From DASZZV01 sp035544835 (GTDB lineage Bacteria; Acidobacteriota; Thermoanaerobaculia; Gp7-AA8), in the NCBI GenBank assembly GCA_035544835.1, contig DASZZV010000422.1:1-15376 (forward strand): 15,376 nt of DNA, in the 5' to 3' direction. A program made the translations under genes and the position numbers. The notes beneath the pieces were generated by a model, which saw nothing but the letters and a program-made list of their open reading frames with translations, made no database searches and was not told the origin of the DNA. Shown one piece after another: positions 1 through 7,068 of the stretch (its first letter is position 1; every line of letters begins with the position of its first letter).

Positions 1-88
1 GGACCCCGTCCAACTCGCGGCGAAGTGAGATATGTACTTCTGAGCGTGGGATTCGAATGCGCTCAGTGAAGTTCAGTTTCCGAAGCAT
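1..88 (-). CDS. N-terminal fragment of an unrecognised protein, coupled to the GHKL ATPase gene
   Basis: An ATG at 88 on the minus strand opens a frame of 29 codons that stays open to the left edge. The protein begins MLRKLNFTERIRIPRSE. A strong ribosome binding site, GGAGGT, lies 8 nt before the ATG and inside the upstream ATPase gene. The ATPase stop codon (65-63) falls within this frame, so the two genes overlap by 26 nt, a pattern typical of translational coupling. The N-terminus is basic, with no signal peptide, and suggests a cytoplasmic protein. I do not recognise the family. Its likely job is as a partner of the GHKL ATPase, inferred only from the coupling. Too little is visible to assign a function, but the start site itself is well supported. 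Confidence 0.75.
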   Translation of the reverse strand, partial: MLRKLNFTERIRIPRSEVHISLRRELDGV

Positions 89-1985
89 CGCCCGGCACCT
101 CCAAAGCCCGAACCATGAGATCGCGGCGGCGATCAAAACCCTTGATGCTTACGTGAAACCGCGGCGAAGAGACGGCGAAGATCAGGCCGTTTGGTTCGGT
201 CGAGCGAATCTCCACACCATTCGTTTCCACTTCTAACTCGCTGCCGGTAAGATCGAAATCGAACGGGCTGTATTTCAGGAACGGATTTCCTTTGTGGATG
301 CGATAAGCGACTTCGGTTTTGATCGTGGACCCGAGCAGTCGATCGCTGCCATTTCCTCGCACCACGAATCCACCGGCTGCACGTCCAATGGTGATGGAAG
401 AGGTGGTCCCGTATTCACGAATCTGGTCTCCACCAGGATCTCCGCCCTCCGGTTTTTCACGATGGCCCCGGGATTGCGCAGCCTGCTCGGCCTCTTCAGG
501 AACCTCGATCGAGAAGATCTCCTGGAGGAAATGACTCATTCGCCCCTCAGGCGGCTTGCTCAAAAGCGAGGCGACCTTTGCGGCGCTGTTCTTCACAAAG
601 CGGAGCGGAGAGGTGTGATGCTCGTAGAGCTCCCTCAACTTGTCGGCGCGCTCCGACCAGTCGGAATGGGCGGGATTCTCGGCATCGCCGAGGAAGGTAG
701 AAAGCGCATCGTCTTCGATGACGACCAGGACGCGAACGGGCTTGTCGACATTGTTTCGTACGTCGGGGATGGTGATTCCTCGGCGGATGAAGTGAGGCTC
801 CCCTCTGGGCAGCGTCTCGTCCTTTTCCAGGTAAAGATCGAAATAGGACCTGGCCGGTGCGCTCCCTTTCTTTCTCTTGATGGTGAGCGGGGCTCGTATG
901 GCAATTCGCTCGCCCGACTCAAAGCGATCCCGCAATGGCGCAAGACTCTCGCCGAACAACTCTTCGCTCCACTTGAACGCTCCCGCGGCCGGGACGGCGG
1001 TCGTGATACGGGTGGCAGCGGCTTCGGTCAGCGACCACCGCGCGAGAGCGCAGAGTCTCTCGATCCCGTCAGACTCCGTGCCGCCATATCGGAAAGCGAT
1101 TTCCGTGATGGTCTTCCCATTGAGCGTCTCGGCGCGGTTACCCTCCTGAACCTCGACGGTGAGGTCGCCCTTCGTGATGGGGTAAAAGTACTGACCGATC
1201 GATGATGTGATGATCTTCTCGAAGGACAGCTCGTCCTCGCGAAAATAGGGGATCACGACCGATAGTCCCGGTTCGACGCGAGTGAGACTGAAGTCGTCGA
1301 AGAAGCGCTCGAGGAGCAGTGGATTCTCGATTGGCAGAGGAAGGCCGTCACGCCTCTCATAGAGTGCGAAGAAACCATAGGGATATTTCCGGACGCCGTC
1401 GAGGATGTGCGTCTTCAACACGGACTGACCAAGCAGGAGTGCTCGCTGGTCGTCGGCGCGTCGGGTCAGGCCGAAGATTGTGCGAATGCGAGAGGCGACT
1501 GAGAAGACCGCTTTCCCCAGCCCCCAGCGGCCGCGATCGACTTCGCCCTTGTTGGAGCGGCCGACGTTTCGCCAGAAGTAAAAGAAATCATTCTTTGTCT
1601 CAACATTGCCTTCCAGCTCGGGATCTATGGCGGGATCGCCGGTGAGTCCGCGGGTGCCGAAGTCCTCGATCAGAAGATAGGGGACATTCGCATCCTCACT
1701 CGGAATGGTGGAATGAATGGAAGCGCCTACGGCGTCGAGATGCTCCCGCAGTCCGCCGAAGTACTGGCGTGAGGCGGCGGCGGGAAGGGCATCCTTTCCC
1801 GTGCCGAACCGGAAGCGAACGCGAACCGCCGCTCTGCCGCGCCGGGCATCCAGGGAGTTTTGAATGGACTCGCGGACCAGAGCGTCGGCGAGATCCTGCA
1901 TCTTGAAAAACTCATCGTGAACCGGGTCGACCTGAACCTCGCCAGCGTCCATGGCCCGGAAGGACCAGGAAGGGAATCGCGTCAT
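63..1985 (-). CDS. GHKL-fold (HSP90/MutL/histidine-kinase-like) ATPase, 640 aa
   Basis: The N-terminal third has the ordered nucleotide-binding motifs of the GHKL superfamily. The N-box is E39-x3-N43-x2-D46 (RESIQNSLDA), where the Glu is in the position of the catalytic base in MutL- and HSP90-type ATPases. The G1 box is D108-x-G110-x2-G113 (EDFGTRGL). The G2 box is G152-x2-G155-x-G157-K (GRWGLGK). There is no H-box or dimerisation domain, so it is not a histidine kinase. Residues about 200-480 look like a transducer or middle region. After a Gly/Glu-rich linker near 505-525, the C-terminal 110 residues are predicted beta-rich. There is no signal peptide or membrane segment, so it is probably cytoplasmic. 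GHKL ATPases of this general kind occur as stand-alone proteins and in MutL/MORC-like restriction or defence loci; the latter role is my inference. The next gene overlaps it. The start has no Shine-Dalgarno; a TAAAAT hexamer ends 9 nt upstream. Confidence 0.85.
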   Translation of the reverse strand: MTRFPSWSFRAMDAGEVQVDPVHDEFFKMQDLADALVRESIQNSLDARRGRAAVRVRFRFGTGKDALPAAASRQYFGGLREHLDAVGASIHSTIPSEDANVPYLLIEDFGTRGLTGDPAIDPELEGNVETKNDFFYFWRNVGRSNKGEVDRGRWGLGKAVFSVASRIRTIFGLTRRADDQRALLLGQSVLKTHILDGVRKYPYGFFALYERRDGLPLPIENPLLLERFFDDFSLTRVEPGLSVVIPYFREDELSFEKIITSSIGQYFYPITKGDLTVEVQEGNRAETLNGKTITEIAFRYGGTESDGIERLCALARWSLTEAAATRITTAVPAAGAFKWSEELFGESLAPLRDRFESGERIAIRAPLTIKRKKGSAPARSYFDLYLEKDETLPRGEPHFIRRGITIPDVRNNVDKPVRVLVVIEDDALSTFLGDAENPAHSDWSERADKLRELYEHHTSPLRFVKNSAAKVASLLSKPPEGRMSHFLQEIFSIEVPEEAEQAAQSRGHREKPEGGDPGGDQIREYGTTSSITIGRAAGGFVVRGNGSDRLLGSTIKTEVAYRIHKGNPFLKYSPFDFDLTGSELEVETNGVEIRSTEPNGLIFAVSSPRFHVSIKGFDRRRDLMVRALEVPGDASETELH

Positions 1986-1994
1986 CGTGGCTGG

Positions 1995-2003
1995 ATTTTA
2001 CGC
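1995..2003 (-). promoter_or_regulatory. Putative -10 element GCGTAAAAT before the GHKL ATPase gene
   Basis: On the minus strand GCGTAAAAT ends 9 nt before the ATG at 1985. The same nonamer stands before the M13 peptidase start, and GCGTATAAT before the GGDEF gene. No convincing -35 box is visible. If used, transcription would start at or within a few bases of the start codon. Confidence 0.35.
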
Positions 2004-2073
2004 CCGGATTACCACCCGTCGTGGGACCAGCGCGCCTTTCACTGTTCTCTCGCCGTGTCATCGGGCTGCCCCG

Positions 2074-2499
2074 TCACTTCTCTGGGCAGATGTCCCCGTC
2101 AATCCTGTGCACGTTGACGAGTCGAAGGTCGAGCGTTGGAGCCGGCGGCCGGGTGAGACGCTCAAATACGATCCTGGCCGGCCAGCGATCGTTGTCGAAC
2201 TCGTCGAAATGAGTCAGAGGACAGACGTCGACTTCCCGAGGCTCGAGCTCCCTGGCCAGCCTGAAGTCGAAGCCCAGTCGGTTGCGGGTGCGGTTCCACA
2301 GCTCCACGGTCCAGCGTGAGCCACCGCGACCGAGCGGTTCCCCGAAGCACCGGATCATCAGCCCCGGTGTGTTGGTGCGGGCCCATCCTTGGTCGTAGTC
2401 TTTCCAGAACGCTGGAGCACTCCGGCAGATCACCTGCGCCGGATTGGGATGGGGTTTCGCGGGCCCTATGGCGAGGAAGATGAGCAGGGCAATTTGCAT
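2074..2499 (-). CDS. Small secreted protein of unknown function, 141 aa
   Basis: The protein starts with a short hydrophobic stretch (MQIALLIFLAIGPA) that looks like a signal peptide, followed by a Pro-rich region and a polar domain with four Cys residues. Two are near residues 25 and 51 and two are in the C-terminal half (CPLTHFDEFDN and the final DICPEK), so disulfides outside the cytoplasm are possible. Composition is normal for a real protein, and no stop interrupts it. I do not recognise a family. No Shine-Dalgarno is visible, but TACAAT ends 6 nt before the ATG, as for other apparently leaderless genes here. It lies 88 nt upstream of the GHKL ATPase gene in the same direction; the ATPase has its own candidate -10, so they need not be one operon. 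A long antisense-phase frame at 2162-2734 is less convincing because it crosses the M13 peptidase coding end. Confidence 0.6.
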   Translation of the reverse strand: MQIALLIFLAIGPAKPHPNPAQVICRSAPAFWKDYDQGWARTNTPGLMIRCFGEPLGRGGSRWTVELWNRTRNRLGFDFRLARELEPREVDVCPLTHFDEFDNDRWPARIVFERLTRPPAPTLDLRLVNVHRIDGDICPEK

Positions 2500-2505
2500 A
2501 GAGCG

Positions 2506-2511
2506 ATTGTA
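2506..2511 (-). promoter_or_regulatory. Putative -10 TACAAT before the small secreted protein gene
   Basis: TACAAT on the minus strand is separated by 6 nt (CGCTCT) from the ATG at 2499. This is the spacing expected for a leaderless transcript. No -35 box is evident. Confidence 0.35.
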
Positions 2512-2518
2512 ATGGGTC

Positions 2519-2560
2519 GTTACTCGTTACTCGTAAGAGAGCCAACGAGTAACGAGCAAC
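2519..2560. repeat. Tandem-inverted 7-bp repeat element and hairpin (CGTTACT unit)
   Basis: The left arm, 2519-2534, is GTTACTCGTTACTCGT. The right arm, 2545-2560, is its reverse complement with one mismatch, separated by a 10-nt loop. Each arm is built from a 7-bp unit (CGTTACT) repeated about twice. The right arm ends on the first base of the M13 peptidase stop triplet, so the element may serve as that gene's transcription end, although there is no T-run. It shares its architecture, but not its sequence, with elements at 5713-5813 and 14180-14283. Confidence 0.75.
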
Positions 2561-4620
2561 TACCAGGTCGCGCAGGCGGGGTCGCGGACCATGGGCTGAC
2601 CGGGCTTGCATCCGAAGGCGGCGCGGAACTCCGGCATGTTCGAAACGGTGCCGTTGATCCGGAACGCCGATGGTGAGTGCGGATTCGTCTGCGCCATCAT
2701 CCGCAACGCCTCCGGCGATCGTGCCCCGCACCACACGTGCGCGAAGGCCAGGAAGAATCGCTGATCGGCCGTGAGGCCGTTGATGCTCTCACTTTCTTTT
2801 CCCTCGGCTTTGAGCACGTCATGCAGGGCGCGCAGGGCGATTCGCAGCCCGCCGTTGTCGGCTGTGTTCTCGCCCAGGGTCAGCTCTCCGTTCAGCTTGA
2901 CGTCGTCGACGGCGACGAAGCTGCCGTACTCGTCCTTGATGCATCGGGTCCGTTCCTCGAACTTCTTTGCGTCCTCGGCCGTCCACCAGTCGCGAAGATT
3001 TCCCTCCCCGTCGAACTTGCGTCCCTGATCGTCGAAGCCATGCGTCAGCTCGTGGCCGATCACCGCGCCAACGGCTCCGAAGTTCAGGGCGTCGTCGGCA
3101 TCAGGATCAAAAAACGGCGGCTGAAGAATTCCAGCTGGGAAATTGATGGTGTTGTCCGATCCCGAATAGTAGGCGTTTACCGTCGGAGGAGTCATTCCCC
3201 ACTGCGTTCGGTCGCGCGGCTTCCCGACCTTGGCGAGATCGTAATCGACGGCCACCAGGCCGGCCTGATACGCATTCCTGATGGCATGGTTGCGGTCGAC
3301 CGTAAGCGCTGAGTAATCGCGCCACTTGTCGGGATAGCCGATCTTGTCGAGGATGGCGGCGAGCTTTACGTGAGCCTGCTGTTTGGTCGCCTCCGACATC
3401 CAGTCCAGCGACGTGATCTCTTCACCGAAGGCCTGCTCGAGGGCATGGACGAGCCGCAGCATTTTCTCTTTGGATGCCGGCGGGAAGGCGCGCGTGACGT
3501 AGACACGACCGATGAGCTCACCGAGGTCGCGGTCTGTGGCATCGGAGCAGACTTTCCACCGAGGCCGCATCTCCTTCCGCCCGGAAAGAGCCTTTCCGTA
3601 AAAGTCGAAATTGGCCTGACGAAAGGCCAGCGGGAGATTCTCATCGCTGAGATTGAGCAGGTTCCAGCGAAGGTAAGTCTTCCAATCGCTGAGTGGACGT
3701 TTCACAAGAAGGGCGTTGAATCCGCGCAGGTAATCGAGGGAGAACACGAGGTAGTGATCCGGTTTCGGCATCCTGAGGCCGGCGAAATAAGCGCTCCAGT
3801 CGAAGGAGGGAGTCAGTTTGCCCAGCTCAGCCAGCGACATCTTGTGATTGAGGTTGGCCGGGTCGCGCCGTTTGACGATCTCCATCGATCCGCGTGCGAG
3901 CTCGGTTTCGATGGCCAAGACCACTTTCGCGTCGGCGGCCGCTTTTGTTTCGCTCTCGCCGGCCAGCTTCAGCGTCTTACGAATGAGTGCGACGTAACCA
4001 TCGCGCAAGGCTTTCGATTTCGCGTCGTCGCGAAAATAGTATTCGCGATCGGGAAGGCCCAGGCCACCCTGATCGATCGCGGCGACAACCAACTGCGCAT
4101 TGTCGAAGTCGGGTGTGGAGCCGACGCCGAAGACCGCGGTCGTTGCACCGGAGTCGGTGCCGGCAAGGAGATTCGAGGTGATTCGATGCTCATGTGCGAG
4201 TAGGGCCGGGAGATCCCTCCTGGATTTCAACGCCGCGATCCGATCGAGCTCCGGCTGCAGTGCGGACAGTCCCTGTTTCTCGACCGCCGCTTCATCCAGG
4301 CAGGCTTCGTAGTAGTCCCCGATTTTCTGATCGGCGGAACCCGGCGCGTGGTCGCCTTTCCCAGCGCCGTCGACGATGTCGCGTAGAACGGCTTGATTCC
4401 ATTCATAGACCAGAGTGCCGGTTCCGAACGAGGAGCGGTCTGCAGGAATCGGATGAGCCTTTTCCCAGGTCGCGCAGGCATAGGTGTGAAAATCCACACA
4501 GGCATCGAGTGAGGAGTCGACTGTATAGTCGGCGAAGGTAGCGGGTGGCCGGGTGACGGTTTGCGAGTACCCCACAGCAGCAAAGGAGAGGCAGAGAGCG
4601 AAGATAGTCGTAGCTTTCAT
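2560..4620 (-). CDS. M13 family zinc metallopeptidase (neprilysin/PepO-like), secreted, 686 aa
   Basis: This is an M13 endopeptidase that cleaves peptides outside the cytoplasm. From the chosen start, MKATTIFALCLSFAAVGYSQ is a signal peptide. The N-terminal M13 motif follows (DFHTYACATWEKAHPIPAD). Near residue 482 is the substrate-binding NAYYS. The zinc motif HELTH is at 523-527 in a GHELTHGFDDQGRKFD context. The third ligand is E584 in GENTADNGG. A C-terminal CATW matches the family's usual C-x-x-W ending. The length, about 690 aa, is normal and no catalytic residue is missing. The frame is open for 29 codons upstream (to 4707), but those codons are not M13-like and precede the signal peptide, so I start at 4620. 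There is no Shine-Dalgarno; TAAAAT ends 7 nt before the ATG. It appears to be transcribed alone. Confidence 0.95.
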   Translation of the reverse strand: MKATTIFALCLSFAAVGYSQTVTRPPATFADYTVDSSLDACVDFHTYACATWEKAHPIPADRSSFGTGTLVYEWNQAVLRDIVDGAGKGDHAPGSADQKIGDYYEACLDEAAVEKQGLSALQPELDRIAALKSRRDLPALLAHEHRITSNLLAGTDSGATTAVFGVGSTPDFDNAQLVVAAIDQGGLGLPDREYYFRDDAKSKALRDGYVALIRKTLKLAGESETKAAADAKVVLAIETELARGSMEIVKRRDPANLNHKMSLAELGKLTPSFDWSAYFAGLRMPKPDHYLVFSLDYLRGFNALLVKRPLSDWKTYLRWNLLNLSDENLPLAFRQANFDFYGKALSGRKEMRPRWKVCSDATDRDLGELIGRVYVTRAFPPASKEKMLRLVHALEQAFGEEITSLDWMSEATKQQAHVKLAAILDKIGYPDKWRDYSALTVDRNHAIRNAYQAGLVAVDYDLAKVGKPRDRTQWGMTPPTVNAYYSGSDNTINFPAGILQPPFFDPDADDALNFGAVGAVIGHELTHGFDDQGRKFDGEGNLRDWWTAEDAKKFEERTRCIKDEYGSFVAVDDVKLNGELTLGENTADNGGLRIALRALHDVLKAEGKESESINGLTADQRFFLAFAHVWCGARSPEALRMMAQTNPHSPSAFRINGTVSNMPEFRAAFGCKPGQPMVRDPACATW

Positions 4621-4627
4621 GGGCGTG

Positions 4628-4636
4628 ATTTTACGC
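4628..4636 (-). promoter_or_regulatory. Putative -10 element GCGTAAAAT before the M13 peptidase gene
   Basis: GCGTAAAAT on the minus strand ends 7 nt before the ATG at 4620, the distance expected if transcription begins on the start codon. It is identical to the nonamer before the GHKL ATPase gene. Confidence 0.4.
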
Positions 4637-4681
4637 TCGCATGGGATTTGCGGGCTCTGACAACTGAGTGAAGAGCGCATT

Positions 4682-4763
4682 CGAGGCGTCCTCGTTACTC
4701 GACGCATTCAAGTGTCGGCCACAGGCCGTGCGGCCCTTCGCCGCTTCGACGTGGGGTCACGTC
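4682..4763. repeat. Three small hairpins downstream of the GGDEF gene
   Basis: This short intergenic stretch holds CGAGG-CGT-CCTCG (4682-4694), CGGCC-ACA-GGCCG (4716-4728) and GACGTG-GGGT-CACGTC (4748-4763). The last ends exactly one base before the GGDEF gene's stop triplet and may act as a terminator on the minus strand, but no T-run follows. A single CTCGTTACTCG at 4691-4701 resembles the unit of the 2519-2560 element. Confidence 0.4.
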
Positions 4764-5654
4764 TCAATCACTCATCGACTCGTCGAAGAGCTGGATGTTG
4801 TCGTGACCCACTTCCTTGGCGCGATTCAAGGCACTCTCGGAGTTTCGGAACAGCATCCCGGCATCATGCCCATCGCGCGCATAGATGCTGATGCCGATGC
4901 AGGCCGTGACACGCACGGAGCGCATCTCCACCTCGAAGTTCTCGTCGAGCAGCTCCCGCACCTTCAGCGCGATCTCGTGGGCCTGACTGGCACTCACGAG
5001 GCCTTCGACGATGACGGCGAACTCGTCGCCGCCGAGTCGCGCGATGGTGTCGGTCTGCCTCAGCGCCGACTTCAGCCGCCCCGCCACCTCACTGATGAGA
5101 ATGTCGCCGAAGGAATGGCCGAAGTTGTCGTTGACGGACTTGAAGTCATCGAGATCGATGCTGATCGCGGCCAGCCGGCTGTTGTGGCGATGCGCATGCG
5201 CCACAGCCTGCTCCAGCCGGTCATTGAAGAGGACCCGGTTCGCTAACCCGGTCAGGTGGTCATGTAGAGCCTGATGCCGGATCCGCTCCTCGGACAGGTG
5301 CCTCTCGGTGACGTCGATGGCCAGCACCAGACATCCACGTCGCTGCTCGAAGTCGATTTCCTGAACGCTGACTTCGACGAGCAGGGTACGACCGTCCTTC
5401 CGACGATGGGAGCCACCGTCGACGAGAGTCAAAGGCGGGGTGACGCTCGACAGGGTGAGCCGGTCGGAGGGGGAGGCGACGACGGCATCTAGAGGAAGAT
5501 TCAGCAACTCCTCGCGCGACCAGCCGTACGAGCTGATCATGGCGTCGTTGGCCGCGAGGAAGCGGCCACCGACTTGATCATGAATCCACATCGGCAGCGC
5601 GCTGGTCTCAAAAAGGACTCGGCGGCTCTCTTCGGATGACAGGGGTATCGGCAT
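4764..5654 (-). CDS. PAS-GGDEF diguanylate cyclase, 296 aa
   Basis: It makes cyclic di-GMP from two GTP. Residues about 5-115 form a PAS sensor domain (ALPMWIHDQVGGRFLAAND onward, ending at DVTERHLSEE). A short coiled linker (RIRHQALHDHLTGLANR) leads into the GGDEF domain. The active-site motif RLGGDEF is intact at 206-212. The inhibitory RxxD site (RQTD, 199-202) lies exactly five residues before GGDEF, so product feedback inhibition is expected. No membrane segment or signal peptide is seen, so it is likely cytoplasmic; the PAS ligand is unknown. The frame can be opened at a TTG at 5678, but that TTG overlaps a perfect TATAAT, so I use the ATG at 5654. There is no clear Shine-Dalgarno. The final helix is slightly divergent (NSESALNRAKEVGHDN). 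Confidence 0.93.
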   Translation of the reverse strand: MPIPLSSEESRRVLFETSALPMWIHDQVGGRFLAANDAMISSYGWSREELLNLPLDAVVASPSDRLTLSSVTPPLTLVDGGSHRRKDGRTLLVEVSVQEIDFEQRRGCLVLAIDVTERHLSEERIRHQALHDHLTGLANRVLFNDRLEQAVAHAHRHNSRLAAISIDLDDFKSVNDNFGHSFGDILISEVAGRLKSALRQTDTIARLGGDEFAVIVEGLVSASQAHEIALKVRELLDENFEVEMRSVRVTACIGISIYARDGHDAGMLFRNSESALNRAKEVGHDNIQLFDESMSD

Positions 5655-5677
5655 TGTCAGTCCGGGGTTGTGAGGCA

Positions 5678-5686
5678 ATTATACGC
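5678..5686 (-). promoter_or_regulatory. Putative -10 element GCGTATAAT for the GGDEF gene
   Basis: A consensus TATAAT preceded by GCG ends 23 nt before the ATG at 5654. It matches the GCGTAAAAT boxes before the ATPase and M13 genes. No clear -35 is visible. Its overlap with the alternative TTG start argues against that start. Confidence 0.45.
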
Positions 5687-5712
5687 CGTGGACGCAATGG
5701 GGGCGTTCATGG

Positions 5713-5813
5713 GGATTTCGAATTTCGAATTTCGGATTTCGAATTTAAAGGAGCCTCAGAACCAGTCCCAGCATCTCTGCCTCTTGCAAATTCGAAATTC
5801 GAAATCCGAATTT
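5713..5813. repeat. Tandem-inverted 7-bp repeat element (ATTTCGA unit)
   Basis: The left block, 5713-5746, has four copies of ATTTCGA (one variant, ATTTCGG) plus a partial unit. The right block, 5788-5813, is the reverse-complement array. 5713-5732 and 5788-5807 are a perfect 20-bp inverted repeat with a 55-nt spacer. Its AT-rich sequence stands out from the GC-rich surroundings. It lies in the 229-nt region between the divergent GGDEF gene and the 5884 gene. Confidence 0.85.
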
Positions 5814-5842
5814 CTTTTCCGATCTCTCACCCTTTCACAAAC

Positions 5843-5881
5843 GCTGCAGTAACTATTGATGTCCTCTAAACGTACTGCAGC
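5843..5881. promoter_or_regulatory. 9-bp dyad GCTGCAGTA...TACTGCAGC just upstream of the 5884 gene
   Basis: GCTGCAGTA (5843-5851) and TACTGCAGC (5873-5881) are perfect inverted copies separated by 21 nt. Their centres are 30 bp apart, close to three helical turns. The right arm ends 2 nt before the ATG at 5884. A weak -10-like TATTGAT (5854-5860) lies between the arms. This could be an operator for a dimeric regulator or a 5' leader hairpin; the sequence alone cannot decide. Confidence 0.4.
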
Positions 5882-5883
5882 AT

Positions 5884-7050
5884 ATGAGAAAATGTCTTTC
5901 CATCGCTGCCCTTGTCGTTGTCTCCATCTGCCTGGCATGGGGATCACTGATGGTTCTGTCGACGCAACAAATCAAGCGAAGGATCAGCGCCGACCCCTCC
6001 TCGGAAGGCTTCGGCAGGAGGGAAGCCGAGAACGATTCGGCACGCATGCTCCACCAGCTTGTCGCCCCGGTGGATATGGCGAGCCGGGGAGAGGGACAGA
6101 AAGCCGGCGTTCGTGCTGTCCGAGGGAGGTTGGGGGATATCGCCACGATTCTCAACCAGGCTAACTCCGAGATTCCACTACCAGCGGATGTCGAAGCCTT
6201 TCTCCAGCAGCAGCGTCCGGGCCTCGATCAATTCCGGGAGCTGCTACGCAAAGGTCCCGCGCCGCAGTGGGCGCGAGATGACTCGGCGCTGGAGAGAGCG
6301 CCATGTCCGAACCTTCTCGAACTGATGTTCATGCAGAAGGTGCTGGCGGCTGACGCGTTGAGCGCAGAGAAGCGTGGCGATCATGACAAAGCCTGGCAGA
6401 CACTGGAGGCGCAGTGGGTGCTGGCTCGCGCGCTCTGGTCACGGCCGGAGTTGATCTCGAATCTGATTGCCCTGGCCTCGACTCGTATGATCAACGCTGC
6501 GGCGCGCAAGCTCCCCGCGCCCGCGCCGATCTGGTGGCGCGAGGTGGAGGCCTTCGACGTCGACAGGAATCTTCAGCAGACAATGGAATACGAGAAGTGG
6601 CAAATGACGCAGAGGGTGATGTCAAAAGAGCGCGGCGCAGGGCCTGTGCAACGTCTTGGCGTTCTCGTCAGCGGACCGATCGAGCGCTACCTGGCGTCGA
6701 ACATCTTCGACTACTACGACGAGCTCGGAAAAAAGCCACTGGACTGCCGGGAGTTCAAACCCGGACCCGATGCCGGTGATCATTTCCTTTCGAGGCTGGG
6801 AGTAGGTTCGAGCCTCAATGGCGTGCGAACCCGCTTTGCACGCTTCATTCTCGAGCGCGAGCTGAGCTCGAAGGTTCTGGCGCTCAAGGAAGCGCGCCGG
6901 AGCGGCCATCAAATCCCCGATGTTTCGCCGTCCCGATGCGGGACATGGCAGATGGCAAACGTCGATGGACGGATCAAGATCCGCTACGCCGGCGTGGTAC
7001 CACAAACCGTCTCCCCGATCGTGCCGATGCCGCTCGAGCTCACGTTCTGA
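5884..7050 (+). CDS. Membrane-anchored protein of unknown function, 388 aa
   Basis: The protein starts with a short basic end and one hydrophobic segment (residues about 5-26, SIAALVVVSICLAWGS region). No lipobox is seen and no clear cleavage site, so a single N-terminal membrane anchor with the rest outside the cytoplasm is likely. The remainder is mostly alpha-helical by composition, with many Ala, Leu and Arg. It includes a helical-pair region near 150-200 (AEKRGDHDKAWQTLEAQWVL) that resembles a tetratricopeptide-like helix pair, but no repeat array is visible. There is no catalytic motif I recognise. It is transcribed away from the GGDEF gene, and its stop is followed by the palindrome cluster at 7069-7292. 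No Shine-Dalgarno precedes the ATG. I chose this start because the hydrophobic segment follows directly. Confidence 0.8.
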   Translation: MRKCLSIAALVVVSICLAWGSLMVLSTQQIKRRISADPSSEGFGRREAENDSARMLHQLVAPVDMASRGEGQKAGVRAVRGRLGDIATILNQANSEIPLPADVEAFLQQQRPGLDQFRELLRKGPAPQWARDDSALERAPCPNLLELMFMQKVLAADALSAEKRGDHDKAWQTLEAQWVLARALWSRPELISNLIALASTRMINAAARKLPAPAPIWWREVEAFDVDRNLQQTMEYEKWQMTQRVMSKERGAGPVQRLGVLVSGPIERYLASNIFDYYDELGKKPLDCREFKPGPDAGDHFLSRLGVGSSLNGVRTRFARFILERELSSKVLALKEARRSGHQIPDVSPSRCGTWQMANVDGRIKIRYAGVVPQTVSPIVPMPLELTF

Positions 7051-7068
7051 GCGGTAGAAAGAACGCCA

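Noticed and set aside
294..1205. A 303-codon open frame on the plus strand opposite the GHKL ATPase gene
   Set aside because: It is antisense to a gene with clear ATPase motifs, has no recognisable domain or ribosome binding site, and is a usual by-product of high-GC coding sequence.
2162..2734. A 190-codon minus frame spanning the end of the M13 gene and the small secreted gene
   Set aside because: It overlaps the M13 coding end in another phase, has an Arg-rich composition without a domain, and runs through the hairpin element.
3370..4203. A 277-codon plus frame opposite the M13 peptidase
   Set aside because: It is an antisense shadow; the M13 gene on the other strand has all catalytic motifs.
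2563..4479. A 15-nt direct repeat CCAGGTCGCGCAGGC at both ends of the M13 gene (2563-2577 and 4465-4479), possibly a target-site duplication
   Set aside because: Both copies encode the peptide ACATW, which matches conserved Cys/Trp motifs at each end of M13 proteins, so shared protein sequence explains it.
5655..5678. TTG at 5678 as the start of the GGDEF gene
   Set aside because: It overlaps a perfect TATAAT, and an ATG 24 nt downstream still includes the whole PAS domain.
5713..5813. CRISPR array
   Set aside because: The units are 7 bp without spacers of uniform length and occur in inverted orientation; no cas gene is present.
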